Made by a program: the position numbers and the translations under genes. Source: Flavobacteriales bacterium (lineage in GTDB: Bacteria > Bacteroidota > Bacteroidia > Flavobacteriales > Flavobacteriaceae). From it: a DNA stretch of 7,163 bases. The stretch is from assembly GCA_027003085.1 (NCBI GenBank), contig JALWYR010000067.1, forward strand, positions 1 through 7,163. Reading direction: 5' to 3'. Below are positions 1 to 6,070 of the stretch, in pieces; the stretch's first letter is position 1, and every line of letters begins with the position of its first letter. The notes under the pieces were generated by a model. The model saw nothing but the letters and a program-made list of their open reading frames with translations. It did not search any database and was not told the DNA's origin.

Positions 1-1
1 C

Positions 2-493
2 AACGGCGACCTGACCGGAAATTATGGCGACAAAGACGTTTGGGTTTTTGCCGTCGATACGGCCGGCACCCTGCTGGGGCAGAAAAACTTCGGCGGTTCA
101 CAATACGACAATGCCCATTACATCATAACCAATACCGCCGGAAATTTGGTCTTGACCGGCGCTTCGGGCTCTTCGGATAACGATGTAAGCAACAATTCAG
201 GAAATCTGGACCGGTGGACGGTGGAATTGTCTTCGACCTTGGAAATAATAAACCCTACGTCCTGGAACGGCCGGATATATCCCAATCCGGCAACCGAATA
301 CTTGATCTTGCATTCACCTAAGCCCATAGACCAAATAAGCATTTCGGATGCCGGCGGACGCTTCATCCGCCAATACCTTCCCGGGCAAGTAAAATCCTTC
401 CGTATCCCTGTCGGCGAATTAACTCCCGGAACTTATATTTTACATATTCGAACCGGAAAGGAAACGTTTACCGGGAAATTTCTCAAACACTGA
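2..493 (+). CDS. T9SS type A sorting domain protein, C-terminal fragment
   Basis: This is the last 163 residues of a larger secreted protein; the reading frame is open to the left edge of the window and ends at TGA 491-493. Residues 1 to about 85 contain degenerate repeats of the kind found in beta-propeller-like Bacteroidota surface proteins (DVWVFAVDTAGTLL, FGGSQYDNAHYI, then a second LDRWTVELSSTLEI strand). Residues 92-163 form a typical type A T9SS C-terminal domain: it opens with IYPNPATEYL, continues with ISISDAGGRFIR and LTPGTYILHI, and ends in the basic stretch GKFLKH. In this family the domain directs the protein through the outer membrane by type IX secretion and is then removed by the sortase. 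The function of the passenger part cannot be judged from this fragment. The gene converges on dprA, with a hairpin between the two. Confidence 0.9.
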   Translation, partial: NGDLTGNYGDKDVWVFAVDTAGTLLGQKNFGGSQYDNAHYIITNTAGNLVLTGASGSSDNDVSNNSGNLDRWTVELSSTLEIINPTSWNGRIYPNPATEYLILHSPKPIDQISISDAGGRFIRQYLPGQVKSFRIPVGELTPGTYILHIRTGKETFTGKFLKH

Positions 494-525
494 CACTTGC
501 CATAAGTCGGTTATGTATGAACAGG

Positions 526-552
526 GCCGTTTCCGCACTTTGCGGAAGCGGC
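526..552. terminator. Hairpin terminator between convergent genes
   Basis: Bases 526-537 (GCCGTTTCCGCA) pair with 541-552 (TGCGGAAGCGGC) as a 12-bp stem with one G-T wobble and a three-base loop, CTT. Weaker pairs could extend the stem outward by about three. On the plus strand it is followed by TTTGGTTTA, a moderate T-rich tail, so it best fits termination of the T9SS cargo gene. On the minus strand, downstream of dprA, there is no clear T tract, so termination in that direction is less certain. It is the only strong hairpin in the 65-base convergent gap. Confidence 0.75.
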
Positions 553-558
553 TTTGGT

Positions 559-1680
559 TTAATGCGCCTCGTAGCGGTTGCCCGGCAGGGCCGTTACCAC
601 GCCTTTGAGTTCCAGCATCAGCAGGGCACGATTCAATTCCGAAACGGGTAGTTCCAATTGCACGGCCAACAAGTCGGCGTGTTCGGGGCCTTGGTTGAGT
701 AAGTATTCGTATATCCGTTTTTCCAAATCATCCAATTCGGGGAAAAGTTGCCGCTGCACCGGACGGGCCGCCTGCCTCGAAGGCCAGTTCAGGTTGGCAA
801 TCAAATCGGCGGCCGAAAGCAAAATGCGGGCTTTGTCGGTGGCAATAAGCCGGTTGCATCCTTCGCTGTATGTATCGTTCACCCGCCCGGGCACGGCAAA
901 CACGTCGCGGTTGTAGGAAAGGGCCATTTCGGCCGTGGTCAGGGCGCCGCCCTTGGCCGCCGACTCCACCACCACGGTGGCTTCGGTCATGCCGGCCACA
1001 ATGCGGTTGCGGCGCAGGAAAAAATTGGGGTCGGTGTTTTCGTCCGACCAGGTTTCACTGATCACCGCCCCGCCCGAATCCAGAATCATTTCGTATTCGC
1101 GCCAATGCACGGGCGGATATATTTTCCTGAACGACGTGCCCATCACGGCAATGGTGGGCATCCCGTATTCCATGGCCTTGCGGTGGGCTTCCACATCCAC
1201 ACCGTAGGCCAGCCCGCTGACAATCACCGGGGAATATTCTTGCAAATCCTTCAAAAACCGGTCGATAAACATCCGCCCGTAGCCCGTCATTTTCCGTGTG
1301 CCTACCACAGCGATACACGGCCGCGGCCCTTGGGGGAGTTCGCCTTGGACAAACAACACGGCCGGCCCGTCGGGGGTGTGCCGTAGCCGGAACGGATAAT
1401 CGGGATGGGTGAAATCCACAATACGGATGTTGTTTTTTCGAATAAATTCCAATTCCTTGTCCACCACATCAAACCGGTCGAACGCCTTAATGTTGCGTGC
1501 CAAAACCGAACCGGCCACCGCTTCCAAATCGGCCAACGATTGTTCGAACACCGCCGAAGGCGTCCCGAAATGTTGTAAAAGTTTTTTTACACTGATACTC
1601 CCCAAACGCGGCACCCGCGTCAGGGCCATCAAATAATACACTTGCTCGTCCGAAAACCGGTTTTCCCGTTCCGTTTTCAT
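559..1680 (-). CDS. dprA: DNA-processing protein DprA (Smf)
   Basis: A 373-residue protein with the full DprA layout. A helical N-terminal region (residues about 10-60) precedes a Rossmann-like core at about 100-300 with the family motifs VVGTRKMTGYG (125-135), VSGLAYGVD (154-162), ISETW (207-211), RRNRIVAGM (223-231) and VFAVPG (260-265), followed by SEGCNRLI. A winged-helix-like C-terminal domain covers about 314-372. In characterised bacteria DprA binds incoming single-stranded DNA in the cytoplasm and loads RecA for natural transformation; the gene is also widespread in species not known to be competent. I chose the ATG at 1680, which gives MKTERENRFSDEQVYY. An in-frame ATG at 1710 and a TTG at 1713 would add 10 or 11 residues, the TTG overlapping the divergent peptidase gene. 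No core motif is damaged. The gene is divergent from the S41 peptidase gene and convergent with the T9SS cargo gene. Confidence 0.95.
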   Translation of the reverse strand: MKTERENRFSDEQVYYLMALTRVPRLGSISVKKLLQHFGTPSAVFEQSLADLEAVAGSVLARNIKAFDRFDVVDKELEFIRKNNIRIVDFTHPDYPFRLRHTPDGPAVLFVQGELPQGPRPCIAVVGTRKMTGYGRMFIDRFLKDLQEYSPVIVSGLAYGVDVEAHRKAMEYGMPTIAVMGTSFRKIYPPVHWREYEMILDSGGAVISETWSDENTDPNFFLRRNRIVAGMTEATVVVESAAKGGALTTAEMALSYNRDVFAVPGRVNDTYSEGCNRLIATDKARILLSAADLIANLNWPSRQAARPVQRQLFPELDDLEKRIYEYLLNQGPEHADLLAVQLELPVSELNRALLMLELKGVVTALPGNRYEAH

Positions 1681-1687
1681 ATCTTTG
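1680..1687 (+). promoter_or_regulatory. Candidate -7 promoter element for the S41 peptidase gene
   Basis: TATCTTTG matches the Bacteroidota -7 consensus TAnnTTTG exactly and ends 26 bases before the ATG at 1713, implying a leader of about 20 bases. I see no convincing -33 TTTG at the usual distance. Its first base is also the first base of the chosen dprA start codon on the other strand, so the two 5' ends are packed tightly. For dprA, TATCATTG (minus strand, 1718-1711) is a one-mismatch candidate. The assignment rests on consensus and position only. Confidence 0.4.
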
Positions 1688-1712
1688 GGAAAAATACGGA
1701 AATTTTGCATCA

Positions 1713-3305
1713 ATGATACGGAAATTTTTATTGGGCTTTATCTTTCCGGTATTCTATTCCGCCATTCATGCACAGCAACCCGCAGAAGACTATTTCGAAT
1801 GGGGCCGGCAAATGGAAATCATGGCTTCGGTGATGAAGCAAATTTTGAACAACTACGTGGAAACACCCAATCCCGAAAAAATGGGCACCGATGCCATCAA
1901 AGGCATGCTTTCGGGCACCGACCGCTACACCCGCTTTTACGACGAACAACAAATGTTCGAACAACGGCTCCGCCAATCGGGCAAAATATCGGGCATCGGT
2001 ATTCGCATACGCAATCACGACGACGGACTGCAAATTCGTGACGTGATGCCCGGTACGCCCGCCCGCAAGGCCGGCCTCTTGCCCGGCGACATCATCATTG
2101 CCATCGACGGGCAGGATTTGAAGGAACTTACTTCGCAACAAAAGGACAAACTGATCACCGGCAAACCCGGCTCCACGGTCAAACTGAAAATCCGGCGCGG
2201 TCAAAAAACCTTTGAGTTGGAGGCCACACGCCAAATCATCGACCAAAAAGCCGTGCCCTACTACGGACTTTTACCCGGAAAAACCGGCTATATCCACCTG
2301 CGCAAATTCACCCGCACCGCCGCCACCGAAGTGCAGGAAGCCCTGGTGGACCTGAAAAACCAAGGCGCCGAACGGATAGTTTTGGACCTACGCGATAATC
2401 CGGGCGGATTGCTTAGCCAAGCCATCGGCACGGTGAACCTTTTTATTCCCAAGGGCAAGTTGGTGGTCGAAACCCGCGGGCGTATTACCAAATTCAATCG
2501 TCAATACCATACCAAACATTCGCCCATCGACGAAAATATTCCCCTCTTTATTTGGATCAACGGCCATAGCGCTTCGGCTTCGGAAATCGTTTCCGGTGCT
2601 TTGCAGGATTACGACCGGGCCGTGATTGTGGGCGACACCAGTTTCGGCAAAGGATTGGTCCAACGCTATTTTCCGGTCAAATACGGCACCTATGTCAAAA
2701 TCACCATTTCCAAATACTACTTGCCTTCGGGCCGGTTGATTCAAAAGGTGGACTACTGGCACAGGGACAACAAAGGCCACACCACCCGCTACGCCCGTGG
2801 CGACAAGGAATTTCACACCCAAAGCGGGCGCAAGGTTTACGAACACGGCGGCATTGCCCCCGACCGTTATGTGCCTTCCGACACCTTGCTTACGGTGGTA
2901 AAAGGTTTAACGAAAGACGACCGGTTCTTCCCTTATTTTGTGGATTATATCCGCCACCAATCGGCACCCGCTTCGCCCGGCGATTTGGACGAAAACCGCC
3001 TGGCTGCCGGTTTTGAAAAATACCTGAAAAAAGAACACATCGAACTGTCGGCTCCGTGGACCAAATACTTGGAAAAAGCCCTTAAAAGCGCCCGCAAAAA
3101 CAAGGCAGCCAAAGACCAAATCCGCAGCTTGGAGAACACGCTCGAACAACAACGCCAAGCCCTTTGGAACGAACTTACAAGCCCCGCCGGCCGCCGCCAA
3201 ACGGGCATCCTGATCAAACGGATGCTCATCGGCTATTATTTCGGCCCCGGCGAACTGAGCCGCTACGATGTGCAGCATACGCCTTTGATCCGGTTTGTGC
3301 GGTAA
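1713..3305 (+). CDS. S41 family C-terminal processing peptidase (CtpA/Prc-like)
   Basis: A 530-residue exported serine protease. Residues 1-20 form a signal peptide ending in SAIHA before QQPAED. After a helical region, a PDZ domain covers about 93-175 (SGIGIRIR; AGLLPGDIIIAIDG at 120-133). The S41 catalytic core covers about 180-390, with LDLRDNPGG (224-232), GHSASASEI (284-292) and SFGKGLVQ (310-317). By the fixed spacing of the family, the Ser-Lys dyad is S288 and K313, with Q317 as the usual accessory residue. A C-terminal helical, charged tail (about 430-530) is common in Bacteroidota members. These enzymes cleave near the C terminus of periplasmic or envelope proteins. The ATG at 1713 is supported by the signal peptide that follows it directly. 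The gene is divergent from dprA and is followed by a 525-base non-coding gap, so cotranscription with the downstream genes is doubtful. The natural substrate cannot be inferred. Confidence 0.95.
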   Translation: MIRKFLLGFIFPVFYSAIHAQQPAEDYFEWGRQMEIMASVMKQILNNYVETPNPEKMGTDAIKGMLSGTDRYTRFYDEQQMFEQRLRQSGKISGIGIRIRNHDDGLQIRDVMPGTPARKAGLLPGDIIIAIDGQDLKELTSQQKDKLITGKPGSTVKLKIRRGQKTFELEATRQIIDQKAVPYYGLLPGKTGYIHLRKFTRTAATEVQEALVDLKNQGAERIVLDLRDNPGGLLSQAIGTVNLFIPKGKLVVETRGRITKFNRQYHTKHSPIDENIPLFIWINGHSASASEIVSGALQDYDRAVIVGDTSFGKGLVQRYFPVKYGTYVKITISKYYLPSGRLIQKVDYWHRDNKGHTTRYARGDKEFHTQSGRKVYEHGGIAPDRYVPSDTLLTVVKGLTKDDRFFPYFVDYIRHQSAPASPGDLDENRLAAGFEKYLKKEHIELSAPWTKYLEKALKSARKNKAAKDQIRSLENTLEQQRQALWNELTSPAGRRQTGILIKRMLIGYYFGPGELSRYDVQHTPLIRFVR

Positions 3306-3307
3306 AC

Positions 3308-3327
3308 ACGGAATTTTTTATGTTTCA
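3308..3327 (+). repeat. Left copy of the direct repeat flanking the GC-rich block
   Basis: This copy reads ACGGAATTTTT (3308-3318), then TATG and TTTCA, and begins three bases after the peptidase stop codon. The right copy at 3788-3812 is identical over the 11-base ACGGAATTTTT core and again over TTTCA, differing by a G and a TTTT insertion. The left copy contains TATGTTTC, one mismatch from TAnnTTTG, so it may be a degraded or weak promoter. No other terminator-like structure for the peptidase gene is visible here; TTATG-TTT-CATAA is only a weak 5-bp stem. Confidence 0.55.
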
Positions 3328-3337
3328 TAACATACCG

Positions 3338-3390
3338 GCGAAGGGAGACCAACGCAAAGCCGCAGGCGGATCGTGCCGGCTCCCGGACCC
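3338..3390 (+). repeat. First 53-base unit of the GC-rich block
   Basis: It begins with GCGAAGGGAGACC and ends with GGCTCCCGGACCC. Aligned without gaps to the last unit (3718-3770) it is identical at 39 of 53 positions by hand count, including the first 13 bases and the 10-base GGCTCCCGGA near the end. The unit starting at 3508 shares its first half (GACCAACG then CAAAGC). Confidence 0.65.
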
Positions 3391-3493
3391 GCGAGGGAAA
3401 ACAAGCGCAGATGGGGCGTTGGCCCACGGAAGCGAAGGTTTCCCGAGCAGGCGTAGAAGACCGGTGGCGCCGGAGCGCAGCGAAGGCGCCAAA

Positions 3494-3507
3494 GGGCTTC
3501 GAAGCCC
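3494..3507. repeat. Perfect 14-base palindrome in the GC-rich block
   Basis: GGGCTTCGAAGCCC is its own reverse complement. It sits just after a pair of GGCGCC sites (3466-3471 and 3485-3490) that can themselves pair with each other, so 3466-3507 could fold strongly. It could be an RNA structure or a dyad-symmetric protein site, and nothing in the sequence decides between these. Confidence 0.6.
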
Positions 3508-3674
3508 GCGAAGCAAGACCAACGGCAAAGCGAAGCGGCGCCGGAAGGGCTTGCGAAGTTGCGAAGGGAAACAAGGCGTGGCACAAAGCGTAGGCCTTTG
3601 GAAGCCGCAGGTTCCCGGAGCCGCGAAGCGAAACGCCGCAAGGCGGTTCGCGAAGCTGCGAAGCAAGACAAGGC

Positions 3675-3703
3675 GCGGCCCGGGCATTGGCCCCGGAAGC
3701 CGC
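3675..3703 (+). other. Nested GC hairpin in the GC-rich block
   Basis: GCGGC (3675-3679) pairs with GCCGC (3699-3703), CC (3680-3681) with GG (3695-3696), and GGGC (3682-3685) with GCCC (3690-3693) around the loop ATTG. There is a bulged C at 3694 and two bulged A at 3697-3698. Eleven GC-only pairs in 29 bases suggest a stable RNA hairpin if the region is transcribed. There is no T tract after it, so it is not a standard terminator. Confidence 0.45.
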
Positions 3704-3717
3704 AGGCTTGTGGAGCC

Positions 3718-3770
3718 GCGAAGGGAGACCGGCGTGGAGCCGAATGCGGAGCGCAAGGGCTCCCGGAGCG
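3718..3770 (+). repeat. Last 53-base unit of the GC-rich block
   Basis: This is a direct-orientation partner of the unit at 3338-3390, with the same length and no gaps in the alignment. The block therefore begins and ends with the same unit type. Inside it, GGAGC (3748-3752) can pair with GCTCC (3759-3763) around a six-base loop, but no T tract follows. Confidence 0.65.
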
Positions 3771-3787
3771 TCCTAAAAGATGTCCTT

Positions 3788-3812
3788 ACGGAATTTTTGT
3801 ATTTTTGTTTCA
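3788..3812 (+). repeat. Right copy of the flanking direct repeat
   Basis: It starts with ACGGAATTTTT (3788-3798), identical to 3308-3318, and ends in TTTCA like the left copy. This copy contains the perfect -7 motif TATTTTTG, so it overlaps the likely promoter of the ompH-like gene. The two copies start exactly 480 bases apart and enclose the whole GC-rich block. Confidence 0.6.
3800..3807 (+). promoter_or_regulatory. Candidate -7 promoter element for the ompH-like gene
   Basis: TATTTTTG fits TAnnTTTG fully and ends 24 bases before the ATG at 3831, giving a predicted leader of about 19 bases. The expected -33 TTTG is not evident upstream, where the sequence is the edge of the GC-rich block. 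The lack of an upstream element would fit a promoter separated from its original context, but that is inference. Confidence 0.5.
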
Positions 3813-3830
3813 ATTTGAAAAAATCAAGCA

Positions 3831-4403
3831 ATGAAAAAAGTATTTTTAAGTATTCTCGCAGCCGTTTTGTTGTGGAATTGTCAAGCACCCGAAGGCGAAA
3901 AAACGGGCTTTGTGGATATACAGCAACTGACCGACAAATATGAAAAACTCAATGCGCTGAAAAAACAATTTACCGACAAGGAAGCGGCGTTCAAACATAA
4001 ATACGACAGCTTGGGTCAGGCCCTGCAAGCGCAATACAACGATTTTCTGCGCCGGGCCCAAAAAATGAGCAAAGCAAAGGCCGACAAAGAATACCAACAA
4101 CTGATGTATCGCCAACAAATGCTGGCCGCACAGCAGCAACAGGAATATGCCAAAATCCAAAAAGAAGCCGACGATCAAACCGCCAAGCTCCTTGAAGAAC
4201 TGAAAAAATTCATTGCCGACTACGGCCAAAAAAACGGTTACACTTTCATTTTTTCCAAAAATGATTTTAACGGCGTGCTCTATGGCGACAAGGCCAAGGA
4301 TTTGACATCCGTTTTGTTGGAACAACTGAACGGCAAAAAGGATACGACAACCGCCAAGGACAACCAACCCGAGGAAGACCAAAAGGATAAGTCCGGAAAA
4401 TAA
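3831..4403 (+). CDS. OmpH/Skp family periplasmic chaperone, probable lipoprotein
   Basis: A 190-residue protein. Residues 1-17 look like a short export signal ending in LLWNC, so Cys17 is a candidate lipidation site, although Asn just before Cys is not the usual Gly, Ala or Ser. GFVDIQQLTDKYE (26-38) matches the start of the Skp/OmpH fold. A long Gln/Lys-rich coiled coil covers about 40-135. The fold then returns to beta strand with YTFIFSKND and GVLYGDKAKDLT, a typical OmpH C-terminal signature (about 146-170). The last 25 residues are a charged, disordered tail (GKKDTTTAKDNQPEE...). Skp-type proteins hold unfolded outer-membrane proteins in the periplasm, usually as trimers with coiled-coil arms. 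Skp-type genes are often found near bamA, but here the gene stands before a sodium symporter gene. It has its own candidate promoter at 3800-3807. Confidence 0.88.
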   Translation: MKKVFLSILAAVLLWNCQAPEGEKTGFVDIQQLTDKYEKLNALKKQFTDKEAAFKHKYDSLGQALQAQYNDFLRRAQKMSKAKADKEYQQLMYRQQMLAAQQQQEYAKIQKEADDQTAKLLEELKKFIADYGQKNGYTFIFSKNDFNGVLYGDKAKDLTSVLLEQLNGKKDTTTAKDNQPEEDQKDKSGK

Positions 4404-4436
4404 TCTTGTTTTTCATCAAAAAAAAAAATTTGTGTT

Positions 4437-6050
4437 ATGAAAAAAGCGGCACTCACGGGAATATTTTTGTTATGGAACGGATGGCTTTTTGCGCAGGAAA
4501 CCGCCAAGCAGGGCCTGGCCGACCGCATCGAAAAGGCCTTTAAGCCCATTTCGGATTGGTGGGCGCATAAGGTTTTTTATCCCATTCCCATAGGCGGGGG
4601 CTTGGAAGTGCCCATTGTGCTGCTGTTGCTTGTTTTGGGGGCTTTGTATTTTACGATTTACTTCGGTGTTCCGCAGTTTAAGCTCTTTAAAACGGCCATT
4701 CGCGTTGTGGCGGGCAAATACGACGACATTGACGAACACGACAGTTACAAGCCGGCGGACGATCCGTTGGTGGAGCCGGGCGAAGACATTCCCGAAACCA
4801 TCAAAGTGGAAGGCGAACATCACGGCGAAGTGTCGCACTTTCAGGCGCTTTCGGCGGCGCTATCGGCCACGGTGGGTTTGGGTAACATTGCCGGGGTGGC
4901 CGTGGCCATTGCGGTGGGTGGACCGGGTGCTACCTTTTGGATGATTATCGGCGGATTGCTGGGCATGGCGTCCAAGTTTACCGAATGTACGCTAGGAGTT
5001 AAATACCGCGACATCGGGCCCGACGGCACGGTTTACGGCGGGCCGATGTATTACCTGAAAAAGGGTTTGGCCGGACTGAGCAGTCATCCTTGGAGCAAAT
5101 ATTTGGGTCAATTTTTGGCCGCCTTTTTTGCCCTGATGGTGGTGGGCGGTTCGTTTGGCGGGGGCAATATGTTCCAGGCCAATCAATCCACGGCGCAGTT
5201 TATCAAGTTAATGGGTTTCCAAAACAACGATGCCAAGGTTTGGTTCGGGCTTTTCCTGGCATTGATGGTGGGCATCGTGATTATCGGCGGGATTAAGCGC
5301 ATCGGCAAAGTGGCCGAAAAAATCGTTCCGTTTATGGCCATCCTGTATGTGGGCGCGGCCATTGTGATATTGGTGATGAACTACGATGTGGTTCCGCATG
5401 CCTTCGGGTTGATATTCCGCGAAGCCTTTACGCCGCGTGCCGGATTGGGCGGATTTTTGGGCGTATTGATTATGGGCTTCCGCCGTGCGGCTTTTTCCAA
5501 CGAAGCGGGCGTGGGTTCGGCGGCCATTGCCCACTCGGCCGTCAAGACCAAATTTCCGGCCAGCGAAGGTATTGTGGCCCTGCTGGAACCCTTTATCGAC
5601 ACGGTGGTGATTTGCACCATGACCGCCTTGGTGTTGATTATTACCAATGAGAAATACGGACTATTTGAATATGGGAAGGAGGTTCAAGGCGTGGAACTCA
5701 CATCCCAGGCTTTCGACACGGTGTTGCCGCATTTTTCGGTTATCCTGACCATTGCGGTGATTTTGTTTGCCTTTTCCACCATGCTTTCGTGGTCGTATTA
5801 CGGCTTGCAAGGGTGGAAATTCCTGTTCGGTCGTAGTAAGGCATCGGATTTGACCTACAAGGTTTTGTTCCTTTTCTTTGTGGTGGTGGGTGCATCGGTC
5901 AAATTGGGTTCGGTATTGGATTTTTCCGATGCCATGATTTTTGCCATGGTGTTTCCCAACATTATCGGCGTTGTATTGCTGGCACCGCAGGTGCGCGGAG
6001 AATTGAAACGCTATTTGGACGCCATCCGTAAGAAAGAAAAGGGCAAATAA
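4437..6050 (+). CDS. Sodium:alanine symporter (AGCS family)
   Basis: A 537-residue membrane transporter. The family signature lies at 133-170: SHFQALSAALSATVGLGN, IAGVAVAIAVGGPGATFW. A second conserved stretch, GFRRAAFSNEAGVGSAAIAH, is at 347-366. About ten further hydrophobic segments run to residue 517, followed by a basic tail. AGCS proteins import alanine or glycine with sodium across the inner membrane. The N terminus (1-20, ending LFAQ) resembles a cleavable signal peptide, followed by about 35 soluble residues before the first core membrane helix (about 57-77). An acidic stretch at about 95-130 (YDDIDEHD, VEPGEDIPE) is inserted before the signature. VGLGN replaces the VGTGN usual in characterised members. 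The start is ATG 4437, 33 bases after the ompH-like stop. A run of 11 A lies at 4418-4428, and TAATCTTG at 4401-4408 is a weak promoter candidate. Substrate preference between alanine, glycine and others is not predictable here. Confidence 0.93.
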   Translation: MKKAALTGIFLLWNGWLFAQETAKQGLADRIEKAFKPISDWWAHKVFYPIPIGGGLEVPIVLLLLVLGALYFTIYFGVPQFKLFKTAIRVVAGKYDDIDEHDSYKPADDPLVEPGEDIPETIKVEGEHHGEVSHFQALSAALSATVGLGNIAGVAVAIAVGGPGATFWMIIGGLLGMASKFTECTLGVKYRDIGPDGTVYGGPMYYLKKGLAGLSSHPWSKYLGQFLAAFFALMVVGGSFGGGNMFQANQSTAQFIKLMGFQNNDAKVWFGLFLALMVGIVIIGGIKRIGKVAEKIVPFMAILYVGAAIVILVMNYDVVPHAFGLIFREAFTPRAGLGGFLGVLIMGFRRAAFSNEAGVGSAAIAHSAVKTKFPASEGIVALLEPFIDTVVICTMTALVLIITNEKYGLFEYGKEVQGVELTSQAFDTVLPHFSVILTIAVILFAFSTMLSWSYYGLQGWKFLFGRSKASDLTYKVLFLFFVVVGASVKLGSVLDFSDAMIFAMVFPNIIGVVLLAPQVRGELKRYLDAIRKKEKGK

Positions 6051-6070
6051 GCACAGGATAAAACAAACAG

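Larger units (their letters stand above)
3338..3770. repeat. GC-rich degenerate repeat block, non-coding
   Basis: This 433-base block lies in the 525-base gap between the peptidase and ompH-like genes. Hand counts give 70-72% GC in the four 60-base lines covering 3361-3480 and 3601-3720, against about 53% in a sample line of the peptidase gene. The plus strand is purine-rich. The motif GCGAAG[GC][GA]A[AG]AC recurs, with small variations, at 3338, 3391, 3508, 3561, 3623, 3658 and 3718. Longer similarities link the units: GGAAGCCGCAGG at 3600-3611 and 3695-3706, GAGCCGCGAAG at 3618-3628 and 3713-3723, and GG[CT]TCCCGGA at 3378, 3610 and 3758. Several frames stay open on both strands, but the translations are Arg/Ala/Lys-rich low complexity with no domain, as expected from stop-poor GC-rich sequence. 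Hairpins are frequent. I infer a dispersed intergenic element or structured RNA region. I cannot name a known family. Confidence 0.8.

Noticed and set aside
748..1386. A 212-codon plus-strand frame antisense to dprA
   Set aside because: It is a shadow of dprA: the minus-strand protein carries every DprA motif, and this translation is a His/Gly/Arg-rich stretch with no family signature.
1681..1713. TTG at 1713 or ATG at 1710 as the dprA start
   Set aside because: These add 10 or 11 residues that look nothing like the family N terminus and, for TTG, overlap the peptidase start. ATG 1680 leads directly into the conserved helical region.
3338..3770. CRISPR array
   Set aside because: Repeats are degenerate, of unequal spacing (35-117 bases) and without uniform spacers, and no cas gene is present.
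3338..3770. Insertion sequence or MITE with terminal inverted repeats
   Set aside because: The block ends do not form inverted repeats: the start CCGGCGAAGGGAGACC does not match the reverse complement of the end. No transposase is encoded. Only direct repeats flank it, so I kept it as an unclassified repeat.
3325..3888. Minus-strand open frames of 107-187 codons across the same block
   Set aside because: They are Leu/Arg/Pro/Ala-rich antisense reads of the repeats in several frames at once, overlap the ompH-like start, and show no recognisable motif.
3164..3943. A 259-codon plus-strand open frame spanning the GC-rich block
   Set aside because: It overlaps the well-supported peptidase and ompH-like genes out of frame, and its translation is Arg/Lys/Ala-rich low complexity with no domain. 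The openness comes from stop-poor GC-rich repeats.
4404..4436. Terminator between the ompH-like and symporter genes
   Set aside because: The gap contains a T-rich piece and a run of 11 A but no stem of useful length. Read-through is more likely.
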